A stretch of DNA of 64,000 nucleotides from Chaunax sp. Z400 (GCA_037577475.1 CM075184.1:14909094-14973093), one strand, 5' to 3'; counted from the stretch's first letter, positions 22,961 through 35,078 are shown. Numbers and translations: made by a program. The notes: generated by a model from the sequence alone, not told the origin.

Positions 22961-25900
22961 CATCAATTTAAACCCTCACCGCCTACATATATAAAATTAT
23001 ACTGAAGTTGATTAAGAGCACAGCTGTTACTAAATGATTCAGTTACATTCTCCTGACTCAGAACTATCAGTGGTGAGAGACAGTCTAATGTGAAACACTT
23101 AATAACATTCAGTGTAGTTGTGCCTTTCTTGACTACAGTGCAGACAGAGATCTAAAACATTCACTGCTTTTCTGTGGGGATACCTCAGTGTGATGCAGTT
23201 AAATAAAAAGAAAACAGTCATTCATTTTCAGAAACAAGTAAAAACTGTGGGTGTGCCACTGGAAATTATTTCCAGAAATAACTTAATTAAATCTGAAGAT
23301 TTGCTCTGTGGCCCTGGTATGATTCCAGCTGATTTATAACATAGAGGCTAAAAAGACTTCTTTTTTTTAAACACCTGAAACTAAACAGTTTAAAACAGAT
23401 GATGTCATGGAGGTAGCAGGAGTACTCAGTCATATTCTGGTGACTTAAATAATTAGTTTGGCTGATTTAGGACAGTTGCCACCCCAGATACAGAAGATGT
23501 CCCCGGACACATTCACACCACACAAAGGGATATCGGCTATCAGCTGTGACACCTGCTGCTTATTTGTTTGTCTCAGTAATTTGCTGCACATCACTCTATT
23601 CATCAGCCCTCATTTTCCTCATAGCGAGAGGATTTGCATGCATGTGTGAGTTTTGAGCTACTGAGCTACCAGCCTGATTGTGTTGGTCCCTGCCTCATTT
23701 GAAGCAGTTTCACTCTGCTTTCTGTAGTGTTTTTGCCACTGCCTGTCATTTCCTGAAGCAGACTCATAAACTATCCACAGTAATTCACCTGAAACAAAGC
23801 CACCAATGGCTCATGACATCATCGCTTTAGCATCAGTTTTTAATGACAGCTGCTCTCTTCTTTACAATGCTTACAAGCTGGGTCTGAATTGCATCTAGGT
23901 CACAAAATTTGAAATAAAAATCCAAACCAGTTATTTGTTTCTGGAAATATGATATAAAATGTGACCAAAATTCAATTTTCTCACCTGTCACTTAACTCTC
24001 CCCAGTGTGATCTAATGATAAATGTTGCATTGAGACGAGTGCTGGCACAGCCCATGACCCCTGTGACTCATGGCCGATCAGATCTATTCATCACCTCCAC
24101 GACACAGTTCTGCCACCTTCAAGAGAGAAGCACCTTCGCCGACTCTATTTCCCTCGAGAGTGAGGAGAGCCTGGAGTGAAGGCGGCTTTGGGTTGAAGAT
24201 GTACTAATGGGGAGAGAGCACATTCTCCCACACATTCATTCCCCATGCTGTCAAGGAGCATCATAGTTTAACGCTGACAACAGGAACCTCGGTCCCTCCC
24301 CAACACGACACCTGCTGCTCCTCCATCTGCTGCAGCCAAACAGCCTCCTGCTTTTTCTATTTTCCCTCTCATCTACACATCCATCTACGCACCCATCTAT
24401 CCGTCCATCCTTCCATCCAGAAAGAGGAGAGAAGTTGTGTCCGGCCAGTTGCCAGAAAGCTGATATTGTTAGTATGAAACCTTTCAGCTACTGCTGCAGA
24501 CTTTTAAAGTGTCTTCTGCATGCTGCTCCTGGATCCGGGTGGATATACTGGAAGAGTGACAATAAATTTACAATTAGGGAGTCACACATGGAATTTACAC
24601 ACAGTCCAGCTCAATCAGGCTGCACACTGATGCTCAGGAACAGTTGGTGAGTGTACAATTTCACCCTCAGGTATAAAAACCCATGAAATGTCACCAACCC
24701 AGGTTCTTGTCAGCAACAACAGTTGCATCACTGCTTCCAGCTGAGGCAGACAAGGAGGAGAGGGAGACTAGGTCAGCAGATTGAAGATTTGTAGGTCAGC
24801 AGAAAGGAGGGGGCTCCTTAGTTCTGACAAAACAACATCATAGGAATGATGTCTCTATGGAAATGAAGAAATGTACATCCCTCAGGGGGGAAATAACAGG
24901 ATTAGTGTTTTATAGAAGTCCATAAACATGCAGGAAAAAAAGCTACCTTCACGATACTCACAGTTTGGAGACTGAGTATCCCGAAGGACTGAAGAACAAA
25001 TAGCATGTGTTATGTGTTTGCCCATAGCATCTGCTCTAAAAACAATCAGGGTCTTGCTCTTTCAATATCGTAACATCATGTTCAGCCATGCTGTCCTCTC
25101 ATCCCAAGCCCTACAAGCCCAAACAGTTCAGTACATATTGTCTGTTGCACATCCAAGTACATTGAATCCATGACGAATTTTCCCTCTCAGTCCAATGGGT
25201 CAGATGGGAATCTTTAAGGTGCTGAGTGTTTCTGCAGTGGCAGTGAGAGGCATCATGACCTCAGTTATCGTCCATGAAGTCCGGGATTCTAGGATCTGAC
25301 GAAGCCAAGATGGAGGATAGAGGAGAGAGAGGCAATCAAAGAATATCATTACAGTTATCGCGGCTGTCTGTTTGAGACTCACATTTGGTACAAAGTTCTT
25401 TTCTTAATTTTGTTTTGCACTGCAGACAGTCCCCTTCAATATAGACTGGATTCTTAGCTTATCATCAAAGTGACATCATGAAAACGAGAATGACATCAAT
25501 TTCAATACATCACGAACTGACAGTCAACATTATTATTATGGATGTTTTCCCCAGCAACCAGATAAACTTTGTTTCCGTAAAGGCTAGACATGAGAGCGCT
25601 GGAAAAGTAGTAGAGTTCGGGAAATTCTACAGCAGATGATAAGACTTTCCTCTGACAATTCTCTGAACAATTTGTGCTCTGCAGTGTTTTCACTCCACGG
25701 TTTAGTATCAAAGTTGGCTTTGAACCTTGATTAAAGTGATAGCAAAAAGTACATATTACAAGGTAATAGCCACAATTTATGAAAATGGAAAAACCATACA
25801 GGACAGAACAGAGTCGAGTCAGACTGAGAATGCTGCATGCAAGACACACAACTTCACATCATATGTATTTACTGTATAGCCTTATTCATTTCATTTCACA

Positions 25901-26904
25901 GCAAGCTGTAATTTTCACACGTAATTAGCATGGAAACAATATGATTTTATGATTGAAAAAAAATAGGAGGAGTATTAAACTCCTGCTGAAGCTATACATT
26001 TATTACATAACATGTTTTTTTTGTTAATTCTGCATGTCATACACACAATTTGAATATTATCAAATTAAATATCTGAATACTAATATCATCTACAATATGA
26101 ATATCATTATCATCATAGTTATAACTAAATATACTAAATTGTTATGTTTGCTAGCTCCAGTAATTCAACTTAATCAAAACATAACGGGCAAGAAACCCCT
26201 AAAAACTGACCAAATTATCATCTAATTTTAAATAATCGATGTGACCTGTTTAAAACAAAAACAAAAAATCCACTGTACACATATCTGCATATAGGTGACA
26301 CATTTACTGAAGACAACACACTGGTGGTGCGTAAAGAACTGCAGACTCACGGAAGGTACATCCGCATGCATGCCAAGAATCTAAACACACTCTCTCCAGG
26401 GTTGAATCCTCCCTTAATGATGTGTCGGAGCGTACGACAAAATGGGAATAACAAAGAGAAAGAAAGAGAGTTAACTGCGTCAGTAAAGGGCCATTCACCG
26501 TTTACTCCACAGAGAAGCAAAATTATCAGAGCAAGATGGAACAACTTGTGCATATAAAGGAGGGTTCATACACATCTCACTTGAACAACCAGAAAATCTG
26601 GATTTGTGCATGGAGGGAGCACGTTGTTTACTGATTAGGTAATCAAAGGACCTGTTCCTCCAATGTTATTGTCAGGACTTCTAACAACAGAATTAAAGAA
26701 ACATGTTTAATATACTTTTAATTTGATATACTTTAGATTTTATTCATTTATTTATTTAGATTTAGATTTCATGCGGAACAAGAAAAAACACAAGCAGGGG
26801 TAGCATTACTCTCTTGCTACCACAGTGGGTTTCTTCACCGACACCATGCTAACAGTCATTAAGACGTGATCCGCACATCTCCAAGCAGACTCGCCTCAGG
26901 TCCA
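22961..26904. other. unique non-coding sequence
   Basis: No repeat family or gene is recognised. The moderately GC-rich stretch 23990-24330 is repeat-free and could hold conserved elements. The frame at 23961-24179 ends in ESEESLE but shows no domain, and the minus frame 25502-25849 (115 codons) has none either. TTTATTTATTTAGATTTAGATTT (26748-26770) is low complexity. Confidence 0.5.
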
Positions 26905-26919
26905 GCTCTCTCTCTCTCT

Positions 26920-26951
<32 letters not shown>
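26905..26951. repeat. TC dinucleotide microsatellite
   Basis: TC run with one CCA interruption. It explains the Arg/Glu-rich minus frame 26849-27115. Confidence 0.95.
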
Positions 26952-27367
26952 TGCCATGGAGCTCTAACCAAACCCCACTGCCACACAGATATTGAGGTAA
27001 TCATACAACTTAAAGAGAAAGAAGTCGAACCCCAATCACCATTCCCTACCCACCTGAAAATCCATCTGGACTCCGACGTGAAGACCTCCCCTACCCTTGC
27101 AGACGTGGCGCCCAATTTTTAGGAGATGCGAATGCATGTCAAGGTGGACGACCACGAGAATCTGTTTCACAACGACACCAAATAGAGCAGGTCCATCATC
27201 AATGACAAACACTTGCAGACTTGTGTTCAAGGTGAAAAATGAGCAACTTTGAGAAGTGTATAAAGTGACAGTCAGACAGCACTGGTATGATCCGATGCTG
27301 TGATCCAGGTTGCTTGCTCTACTTTGATGTTATAATAATAAGGATAAAAATGATTACATTTGTCTGG
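26952..27367. other. unique sequence
   Basis: Nothing recognised. Short minus-strand frames (27036-27230) show no domain. The stretch has more CpG than its surroundings around 27075-27180. Confidence 0.4.
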
Positions 27368-27461
27368 TTCATTCATTCATTCATTCATTTTCTCTAAACG
27401 CTTATCCTGTGTAGGGTGACGGGGGGGGACTGGAGCCTATCCCAGCTGACTTTGGGGCGTG
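27368..27461 (-). mobile_element. truncated SINE, 3' end only (minus)
   Basis: ATTC repeats, then CGCTTATCCTGTGTAGGGT, GACTGGAGCCTATCCCAGCT and GACTTTGGGGCG. This is the reverse complement of the last roughly 90 bp of the SINE copies at 33044-33410 and 39893-40250, including the ATGA-repeat tail. The 5' part, with the tRNA-like head, is missing, as expected from incomplete reverse transcription. Confidence 0.8.
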
Positions 27462-28442
27462 GTTCATATATATGGACAAAAAAAGTAACAGAAACAATAG
27501 AGGCCTTTCCCTCAGAGAATGAAGATTACTTAGCGTAGTTTTGTGTGATTTTGTTGTTATGCAAAGCCCAACTATAATTTGAACATTGTGATGTTAGTTA
27601 ATTGCAGTAACATTGAGTGTATTCCTCCAAGACAGATTACATGTCCAACCTGTCTGTCCTTTCAGAAACTGATCAGTATGTTGTTCTTTCAATCAGGTGG
27701 ATGTTTGGAAATTAGTTTGTTTCTTCCAATTAATACGATTTTTTGTTTCATCTTCATTCTGTGTTTCTGTTCTGTTCTGTTCAGTCATATGTTGTATGTC
27801 AATCAGGAGAGACGTGTTTATTAAGCAGTGATGATTAAGAATTGATAGAAAAGTATTTGGCACTCAGACTTAAATGGAGATTTTGTAAAGGAGGACCGTC
27901 TGTCCTGAGCAGCAGAAAGATGCATTCCCCCATGGAATCTGGACACTGGTGGTGTTGGTGGCAGATGACTCCCGAGAGGCTGATAGCTGAAGAGGCTGCT
28001 GGTGTTGGTGGCAGATGACTCCCGAGAGGCTGATAGCTGAAGAGGCTGATGAAACTGAAGAATCTGCAAAGAAGGTTGGTGATGGGGAAATGGATGGTGC
28101 ACATGGTGGCAACATGAACGAATTGAGCAGAGAGAGAGGCACAAAATTAAACAGAATGCAGGAAGATGATAGGTTAACAATGGGCTGTGTGTCATTTTGC
28201 CACTGGATAGATCTGAACAGCTAGTCTGAAAAGCTGATATCCCGTTTGACAGACCCGAACAATGACAGCAACAAGATTATGAGTAGCAGAAGAGTGACAG
28301 AGTGAATGCCAGGATGAGAGAGAAATGATCTAGAAATGCACTAGAGTGCATCACTCCTCCAAGGGCCAACAGTCCCTTTAATTCGATCAAGTGTTATCCA
28401 TTATCAAACTTACAGCATCATTTACAGGGCAGGCTGTAAATT
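27462..28442. other. unique sequence holding a tandem duplication
   Basis: Apart from the 50-bp tandem duplication at 27950-28049, no repeat is recognised. Several minus frames across 27821-28195 overlap each other and owe part of their length to the duplication. Confidence 0.45.
27950..28049. repeat. tandem duplication, 50-bp unit x2
   Basis: Units 27950-27999 and 28000-28049 match at 49 of 50 positions (unit opens TGGTGTTGGTGGCAGATGAC); only the last base differs. Near identity points to a recent duplication. The unit length is not a multiple of three, so a frame crossing it is shifted between copies. Confidence 0.95.
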
Positions 28443-28505
28443 TTAAATTAAATTAAATTAAATTAAATTAAATTAAATTAAATTAAATTAAATTAAATTA
28501 AATTT
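28443..28505. repeat. AAATT pentanucleotide microsatellite
   Basis: About twelve uninterrupted AAATT units. It lies just upstream of a LINE-tail-like repeat, and such pentamers often arise from repeat tails. Confidence 0.95.
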
Positions 28506-28540
28506 TAAAGGCTGTTATTTTCTCTATGAAAACATAATTA

Positions 28541-28875
28541 TTTAAATCCGGGGGACCCAGATTTTTATTTGGATCCGCACCAAACCCCCTACACCCCTAC
28601 ATATTCCAGATTATTTTCATCAGGATCCCATTATTCCCTGAGAAATTAAAGAAAATGTTGAAAAACCATCACATTCGTAATGTTAAAGAAAGTGAGAAAA
28701 TCTGTCTTATCTGGATCCACAATAAAATTTTATGGGGTTTCTTCTGGCCTACGACCCGTCCTCCCTTCAAATATCATGGAAATCCATCCAGTAGTCTTTG
28801 TGTAATCCTACTGGCAAACCAACAAACAATCAGACACAGGTGAAAACATAAGCTCCTTGGCGGAGGCAATAAAAT
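28541..28875 (-). repeat. LINE-tail-like interspersed repeat (family copy 2)
   Basis: Reading the plus strand: GGATCCGCACCAAACCCC, GGATCCACAATAAAATTTTA, TCATGGAAATCCATCCAGTA, then CTGGCAAACCAACAAACAAT and TCCTTGGCGGAGGCAATAA. This is the reverse complement of the motif order at 4573-4960, and it is the best preserved of the three copies in the window. The frame 28655-28843 lies inside it and is not a gene. Confidence 0.7.
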
Positions 28876-29239
28876 GAAGCAGTTGGACGTAGAACAGAGA
28901 ACTATGAGAGCTTTTAACATTCTACCAGACCTAAAAGAAATGAGACGTCTCACTTATAAATCAGAATAAGCCTATCTTACCTTCACTGTCAGAAGATTAA
29001 TCATAGCAAATTATATTAAACATCATAGAAACTGAAACTCGGGAAGCCGTGAAAAAACAAGGAGTGACGAATCTCCGGGGACTGATGGACTTCATGGATG
29101 AGCTACGCCATAACCAATCAGAGGCAGAGCAGGGCTGCAACCAACTCTCATTTGTGGCGGTAGGAAGTCTTCAATTACGCCCTCTCCTAGGGTGACCCAC
29201 CAGCATCATGGTCAGAGGCCGTTGCATCAGTGAATCACA
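28876..29239. other. unique sequence, possibly the 5' side of a decayed LINE
   Basis: No clear match is seen. Because a reverse transcriptase remnant follows directly, part of 29030-29239 may be more of the same element, too mutated to read. Confidence 0.35.
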
Positions 29240-29520
29240 AAGAAGGTAAAGATCCAACACCATAAGAGGAGTATAGACCCGTGAGTTTGCTATGTAATGA
29301 CCAAAAGTTGCTAACCAATATTTTGGCAAAAAGATCCAAACAAATTAATAATATACACATATTTCTGGACTATTTTGGGACTGTCCAAAAGTCCATTGGC
29401 AAAACATACAAAATGAAATCAAACATATTTAGAAATAGAACTGACCTTAGAACCCTCTTACTTTCTATTGAGTATATTACCAACAATCTAGTATCCTTCT
29501 CAGATTCCTTTCCCTAATTA
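29240..29520 (+). mobile_element. decayed L1/Tx1-like LINE reverse transcriptase remnant
   Basis: From 29247 one frame reads KEGKDPTP, a stop, then EEYRPVSLLCNDQKLLTNIL and AKR. This matches the start of the L1/Tx1-type reverse transcriptase domain, where P-GKDPT...YRPISLLN-D-KILAKILA-R is conserved. About 90 bp further, in another frame, FWDCPKVHWQNIQNEIKHI resembles the far C-terminal region of the same ORF2 type (WDCPKIQ-FW). The catalytic core between them (the YADD region) is missing, so the copy carries a large internal deletion besides stops and frameshifts. It is inactive. The motif match is direct; clade assignment is from family knowledge. Confidence 0.7.
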
Positions 29521-30357
29521 CTAAGAAATTCCCAGTCTCAGGTCACAGACCCCCACTGTAACACAATGTAAGGAGAAAGTCAAAGAGGTTTTCCTCATTG
29601 AAAACATAAACGCAAGAAATTAAAAACAGATGTATTCCTGATCAAATAGTACCCAGTAATCCCTCTCTGTCAATTTAGGCTCTGACAATATCCATATACA
29701 TTACTGGGGGTCTCTCTGAGAGTGGTGAGAGCATCTATACCTGAGCATGCAGTATATGACTTCACTGTGCATTTGCAATTAATATAAAGACATAAAAATG
29801 AGTTTAAAATGTCATAAGAGAACAGTTGACACAACTGATATGTTTATATTAGTTGTCTGCCTGTTTAGTCTGTCTGTCTGGTGGAGGAAAATAAATCTGG
29901 TTTGGTGACATGAGGTCTGTGTGAGGTCAGCTCTCCTGAGTCCATCTGTCTTAACTTGTGCTTTGAGGTTTTTGGAGGACAAACAGGTCAGTTGATGCTT
30001 TTTCCCTCAGGTTAGTCTCACTGGTTTAAGGGTAACAAACACACACACACACACACACACAATCCAGGCGAGCAGTGACAGGCAAAGATGCTCCCAGTTT
30101 GAACTGAGAGCATAGCTGCCAAGCAAAGGGTGTCTGACAGCCTCACTGAGCGCCCTCATATCATGGCTGAATCACTTAGCAACACACATACAACTTCAAG
30201 CACTCATGCACAGACACATGCAATCAGTTTCAGTATTCATATGAACAAAGCTGAGGGTTTTATCTTTAGCCTGTCACGAAGTGGGGTGCAGCAGTGTCAT
30301 TGCTAGTTTCTGAACGATGCATTTGTCATTTTCTCACCCAATGCTATGTTGTGTAAA
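29521..30357. other. unique sequence with AC microsatellite
   Basis: Nothing is recognised apart from the AC run at 30038-30060. GTCTGCCTGTTTAGTCTGTC at about 29857 is a short low-complexity patch. Confidence 0.45.
30038..30060. repeat. AC dinucleotide microsatellite
   Basis: About eleven AC units. Confidence 0.9.
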
Positions 30358-30800
30358 GGCCCATTTATGCTCATTGTTAAAGATGTATACGGATACGGAC
30401 TGAGCCTTCTGTCCATTATCTGCCTTAATTTAGTAGATATTAGTGCACATTTTCAGAGAGCTTACAGATACGGATGAAACAGACGAGAACCACCAGAGGT
30501 GCTTGTGCGCTGTGGAGCCATAATTCAAGCAAGGCACAAAACATGTGTACGGACACAACGAAGAAGAAAAAAATGGAATGAAAAAGTGAAAATGGATTAT
30601 TTTCTGCTTCACTCCAAACAAATTCACTGACTAAACCCGGACTGTGCATGTGACCTATTGGACGAGTGGAACAGTCCCTCCAGGAAGCTGCAATGTTGCG
30701 ATCACAACAATTAACGACAAATTCATTCAATCCCTGCACATTCTGCATGACCTTGTAATTTTATCCATATCGCTGCAACTCATCTGCAAATTTGACCAAT
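30358..30800. repeat. possible DNA-transposon-derived repeat
   Basis: Opens with GGCCCATTTATGCTC and GTTAAA, like the block at 3138. Internal words such as TATACGGATACGGACTGAG are CpG-richer than the surroundings, as in young non-autonomous fish DNA elements. The right end is not defined and no inverted terminus was found. Confidence 0.3.
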
Positions 30801-30890
30801 CTTCGTAGTTCCCCACATTGAGCCGCAGCTTCCTAGATGGACTGGTAGAAGAACATAGAACATTAATTAACATTAGATCCTGTCAGTGTG

Positions 30891-30930
30891 TCATCATCAT
30901 CATCATCATCATCATACTATTATTATTATT
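30891..30930. repeat. CAT/ATT compound microsatellite
   Basis: Eight CAT units run into about five TAT/ATT units. It encodes the Ser-then-Tyr runs of the frames 30818-31102, which are not genes. Confidence 0.95.
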
Positions 30931-30941
30931 ACCTTTCTCTA

Positions 30942-31150
30942 AACCCAACCAGTCAAGATGGCCGCTCACCAAAAAGTTCGAAACTGCTCCAAGCTTTCTG
31001 CCTCTTAAAAGGCAGTTTTTCCTCGACACTGTCACCAAGTGTTTGCTCATGGGGGAATATTGCTTCTATGTGTATAGAGTAGAGTCCAGATTTGCTCTTT
31101 AGGAAAGTACCATGAGATAACTTTTATTGTGATTAGGGCCTATATAAGTA
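30942..31150 (+). repeat. teleost interspersed repeat, GTGATT-tail type (copy 1)
   Basis: AACCAGTCAAGATGGCCGCT, TTTCTGCCTCTTAAAAGGCA, GTTTTTCCTCGACACTGTCA, TGCTCATGGGGGAAT and ATAACTTTTATTGTGATTAG appear in order. The same order is found at 62191-62406. It is a very common fish repeat with a palindromic CTTAAAAGG core. I am not sure whether it is a SINE or a LINE tail. Confidence 0.75.
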
Positions 31151-31239
31151 ACAAATTAAAATAAAAAAAAATGGCCATGCTTATTGCAAATTAGCATTAA
31201 ACAGTAAGTAGAGTAGAGGCACATGTGAATGTCAGTGTA

Positions 31240-31330
31240 TTGACAACATTTTGAGCTGATGATGGTGCTATGTGAAGTTAGGGAATTACCAGGTTTTTAA
31301 TCTTACAGTTCATCCAGTGGGAATGATAAA
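31240..31330 (+). repeat. fragment of LINE-tail-like repeat
   Basis: TTTTGAGCTGATGATGGTGC, TATGTGAAGTTAGGGAATTA and CAGTTCATCCAGTGGGAATG match the part of a fish repeat that normally lies just before the wording seen at 21255-21410. The copy is short and decayed. Confidence 0.4.
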
Positions 31331-31857
31331 AAATAGTATTTATAATAGTAATTATAGTTAAGTATTTCAGTAGTTTCATGTTGTAAACACCTAATCTTGG
31401 TTCGTTTAGATTCTTTCACAGAGGGTAGCGGTTTACTTAACCATGTGAAGGACGAATGTTAATGTGAATGAATCATAATATAAGGGATTTTTTTCTCACA
31501 GTTGACTGAAGGACAGAAACACATCATTATAAAATTATCGGGTGTGACTCACTCCAATCATTTTCCGGTTATTCCATGCAGGGTTATTATGTGTTGCCAC
31601 TGACGATTCTATTCTGCATCTCCCCTGCTCAAGGCTTGTTTTTTTTCCTTCTCATTCCAGATGCTGAGCGTGATGAACAGAAATCTAATGAATGTGCTAA
31701 TTACTAAAGTGCTGATGACCACGGGGTTCAAAGGCAGCAGGTGTGCTGAGGACCTGAAGCCACGCAGAAAAAAATTTTTTGGTCTGTGCTTCACACAGGG
31801 ATGAGTCAACGTGACCAGAGACACCCAACAGACCTTTCTCAAATAGCAATGGCTTAC

Positions 31858-31897
<40 letters not shown>

Positions 31898-33032
31898 TCT
31901 GTGTGTTAGAGGAAATGGGTGGTGGGGTTGTGCATAAGAAGGACATTGAAATATTGAAATGCACCACAATCTCCCTCTCTACATGACTTTCCTATCCTTG
32001 TCTTCTTGAAGAGCAAATATCAACTTTTGTCAGATGAATTTACAGATAACAGCACAATTTGTATTGAAATAAATGCACGGCTTCAGAAGTACCATCTTGC
32101 ATCTGTCTGGGAACATGATGGCAAATATGGTGTTTCTGAATTGCTGATGTGACCTTGTCTGAGTGTGAGTGTTTGTGTGCATATGAGAGCATAGTTAATA
32201 GTTGCAGGTTGGCATGTGACACACAGCTTTGTCTTCATTAGAACACAATCAGGCTGTGCACCATCCAACAAAATGGCTTCATTTAGCCAGCGATCTGCTT
32301 AGACCTGCTCTTTAATAACACGGGGCAGAACCTGCGTGGGAGCGAACCTTTACACTGCCACCTCCCTCTTCTTTGATGAAAGACGCTGTCAACAATCCCC
32401 TTTTGCTGCTGCGCTAATCTACCTCTCTAATACACCCTCTTCATCTCTCGCTCAAAGCTTTTTCTCCTTGCTGTGCTCCAGCCTCTCCCTCCCTACTTTC
32501 CATCTCTGTCTCCCATTTTACTCTCTCGTCTCTTTACCTGATCCGTGCGTCTTAATCATTCTTTTCTACTGCAGTCTTCCTTTACACACTTCCCTTCTTC
32601 AAGCTGTTCTTATTTATGTCCTTTCATCTTTTACTCAGCCATTTTGAGTTGCTTTCTCTACCTGTTTTCTCAACGCCTCTTACTTTTCTTCACAATTTTC
32701 TATGAAAAAACCCCAACAACAAACACTCTCAGTGCCACAGAGTTGGAAAGTGGGATGCAATATTTTGTAGTTATGTTCTTATGCATCTTGTAATTCAATA
32801 CATGTCAGAGATAAATATTTACTTCTTCTCTACTAGACCAATTTATTGTTAGAAGAAGCAAGTCCTTTAAAGCAACTCCAAGTCAAGTCATTAGGCGACT
32901 CACAATTCAACATGCCATACCTCCAGGTTTCTAAACACTAACCATCAAAATGATGCAGTATTTGCTCATTTCCTGTCAAAGGCGACCCAAATGACAAATA
33001 AATGAATGATACATTTTGATTTTGAAACCCCA
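31331..33032. other. unique sequence with GT microsatellite and CT-rich patch
   Basis: A GT array is at 31860-31896 and a pyrimidine-rich patch at 32420-32700. The plus frames 32336-32793 fall in the latter and are compositional. No gene is recognised. Confidence 0.5.
31860..31896. repeat. TG dinucleotide microsatellite
   Basis: About eighteen TG units. Confidence 0.95.
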
Positions 33033-33043
33033 ATTTTATGTTG

Positions 33044-33410
33044 GGGCGGCACAGTGGCGCAATGGGTAGCACTGTTGTCTCACAGCAAGGAGATTCTGGG
33101 GACCACCTGAGGACCTGGGACTTTTCTGTGTGGAGTTTTCATGTTCTCCCCGTGTCTGTGTGGGTTCCCTCCGGGTTCTCCGGCTTCCACCCACTACCAA
33201 AAACATGCAACATAGGTGAACTGGTGACTCTAAATTGACTGTAGGCGTGAATGTGAGTGAGAATGGTTGTTTGTCTTTCTATGTGGCCCTGTGATGAACT
33301 GGCGAATTGTCCAGGGTGAACCCCGACTCCCGCCCAAAGTCAGCTGGGATAGGCTCCAGTCCCTCCGCGACCCGACACAGGATAAGCGGTTACGGAAAAT
33401 GAATGAATGA
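33044..33410 (+). mobile_element. full-length tRNA-derived SINE with target-site duplication
   Basis: The 367-bp element begins GGGCGGCACAGTGGCGCAAT. Its head resembles a tRNA: an A-box-like TGGCGCAATGG near the start, with the B box decayed here but readable in the copy at 39893. The body contains GTGTGGAGTTTTCATGTTCT, CCCTCCGGGTTCTCC and CTAAATTGACTGTAGG, then the tail GTCAGCTGGGATAGGCTCCA and an ATGA repeat. It is flanked by a perfect 11-bp duplication, ATTTTATGTTG, at 33033-33043 and 33411-33421. The frame 33038-33238 is a by-product. Transcription by RNA polymerase III and LINE-driven copying are inferred from this architecture. Confidence 0.9.
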
Positions 33411-34551
33411 ATTTTATGTTGTGTTTAAGGTCTACTTAAATTTTGGCACATAAAGAACTTTGTTGGGGTGAGGAAAACATCATGTTTTGGCTTTAAATTG
33501 GCTTTCCTGATTTTGTACCCAAACACAGCTGCATATTCTCCCAAGGTCTCATTCAAAACCCAAACTCTAACCCCAACCCACAGCTGGAAATGCTCTCGGT
33601 GTTTCATTCAAAATGCTTTTCGGTACCACAAAGATGGTTGCAAAATGTCCCAATGTTCACCTAAATGATCCATTTTGTTAAAGAGATCTCAAACAGTGGT
33701 CACCATCATGCCACCACCAACCCCAGCACCTCCTAATGAGAAACTCAACTAATATACATGTAATGTGTATAAGATATAACATATATTGTAGAAATGTTGA
33801 TGTGATACGTATGACACATACGAAAGAAATGTTGCCTGCACTGCTAACATTTTATTCTGCTACAGCTACTTTTCTTCCAATTCATGCTGTTATACAAGAC
33901 CTTATTTGTTTTATTGTCTACTGGGTCAATAAGGTAATGAAGCTGAAACAATTACATAGATTAATTTACCCAACAGTATATAAAGAAGTGATTTAGCAAC
34001 ATCTGAGATGGCTATAAAATATTTTTTATGCGTTCTTAACCTTCTGAAGGATGACTGTTTTTTTCTTTTTTTAACAATGATTACTCTTGTTGCTTCCAAT
34101 ACTAAAATAAATGTGCTGCTAACACATGTAAACAATGCAAATGCAAGACCTTTGCAGAACTTGTGCTGTTGCTACTCTTGCTTCCAGTGTAATTAAAAAA
34201 AATCTGAATATCTCTTCTGTTACTACTGTGCTAAGTATTTGTGCCAACATACAGTATTAGACTGACAAAGTAAGTGGAGCATTTAGACATGATATATGAC
34301 TTCCCACTCTGCTGCTCATATGTTCGGTCTGAAAATATCAGTCCTTTTGTCTACATTAATTACCCTGACTGTCTTTCAAATGATTTTGTGTTGTGTGTGA
34401 GGCATCTATCATAGTCTTTCTATTTGCATTAGTGTGTGGGTGCACATCCATGCTGGTGCACATCAAGGAGGATTGTTTCTGCTCTCTGATGGATAAAATT
34501 GTTTCACTCCAGGTAGTAACTCTTATAGAGATTTATTGGCGTGCACGCTTG

Positions 34552-34587
34552 GACACACACACACACACACACATACACACACATACA
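34552..34587. repeat. AC dinucleotide microsatellite
   Basis: AC run interrupted by ACAT units. Confidence 0.95.
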
Positions 34588-35031
34588 GTTGGAGAGATGG
34601 GTGAGCTTGAAAGGCGGCCTGGAGAGTGAGGGAGGATGAAATGCATAAGAGATCGGAGGAGAAGGCAAACCTGTGAGCCTCTAAGATATAAACAGGTGAG
34701 TGATTATCTGTTCCCTCTCACATTGTTTCCTCATCTCTCAGTCTGGCCTGAGCCTGGGAGAGGTGGGCTGCAACTGCAGTCCCTCGCTAAGCAGCCCTTG
34801 TAGACTATCTGGCACAGACACACTGTCACTCCTCTGTGCACTGCTGGCTGCCTTGTGCCACTGGCCAATCTGTTAGGATACACAGCCTTATTCTCTGCTC
34901 CGAATCACATTAGCTTTGGGGCTGTTGTAAAATGATACAAGCTGCGGCCCTTAAACATACACATTATCATGAAGAAGAACATCCTTTGTGTGCACACATA
35001 GAACACCCCTTGTGTGCAGCCATACCTAATT

Positions 35032-35045
35032 CACACACACACATT

Positions 35046-35078
<33 letters not shown>
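35032..35078. repeat. AC dinucleotide microsatellite
   Basis: Two AC runs separated by ATTCTGC. Responsible for the His/Thr and Cys/Val runs in frames on both strands between 34932 and 35235. Confidence 0.95.

Noticed and set aside
27821..28195. Several overlapping 90-124-codon minus frames with repeated peptides
   Set aside because: The repetition reflects the 50-bp tandem DNA duplication, which shifts frame between copies; not a repeat protein.
33038..33238. Open frame with a protein-like beginning
   Set aside because: It lies entirely inside a SINE, and the same translation recurs in the copy at 39820-40092.
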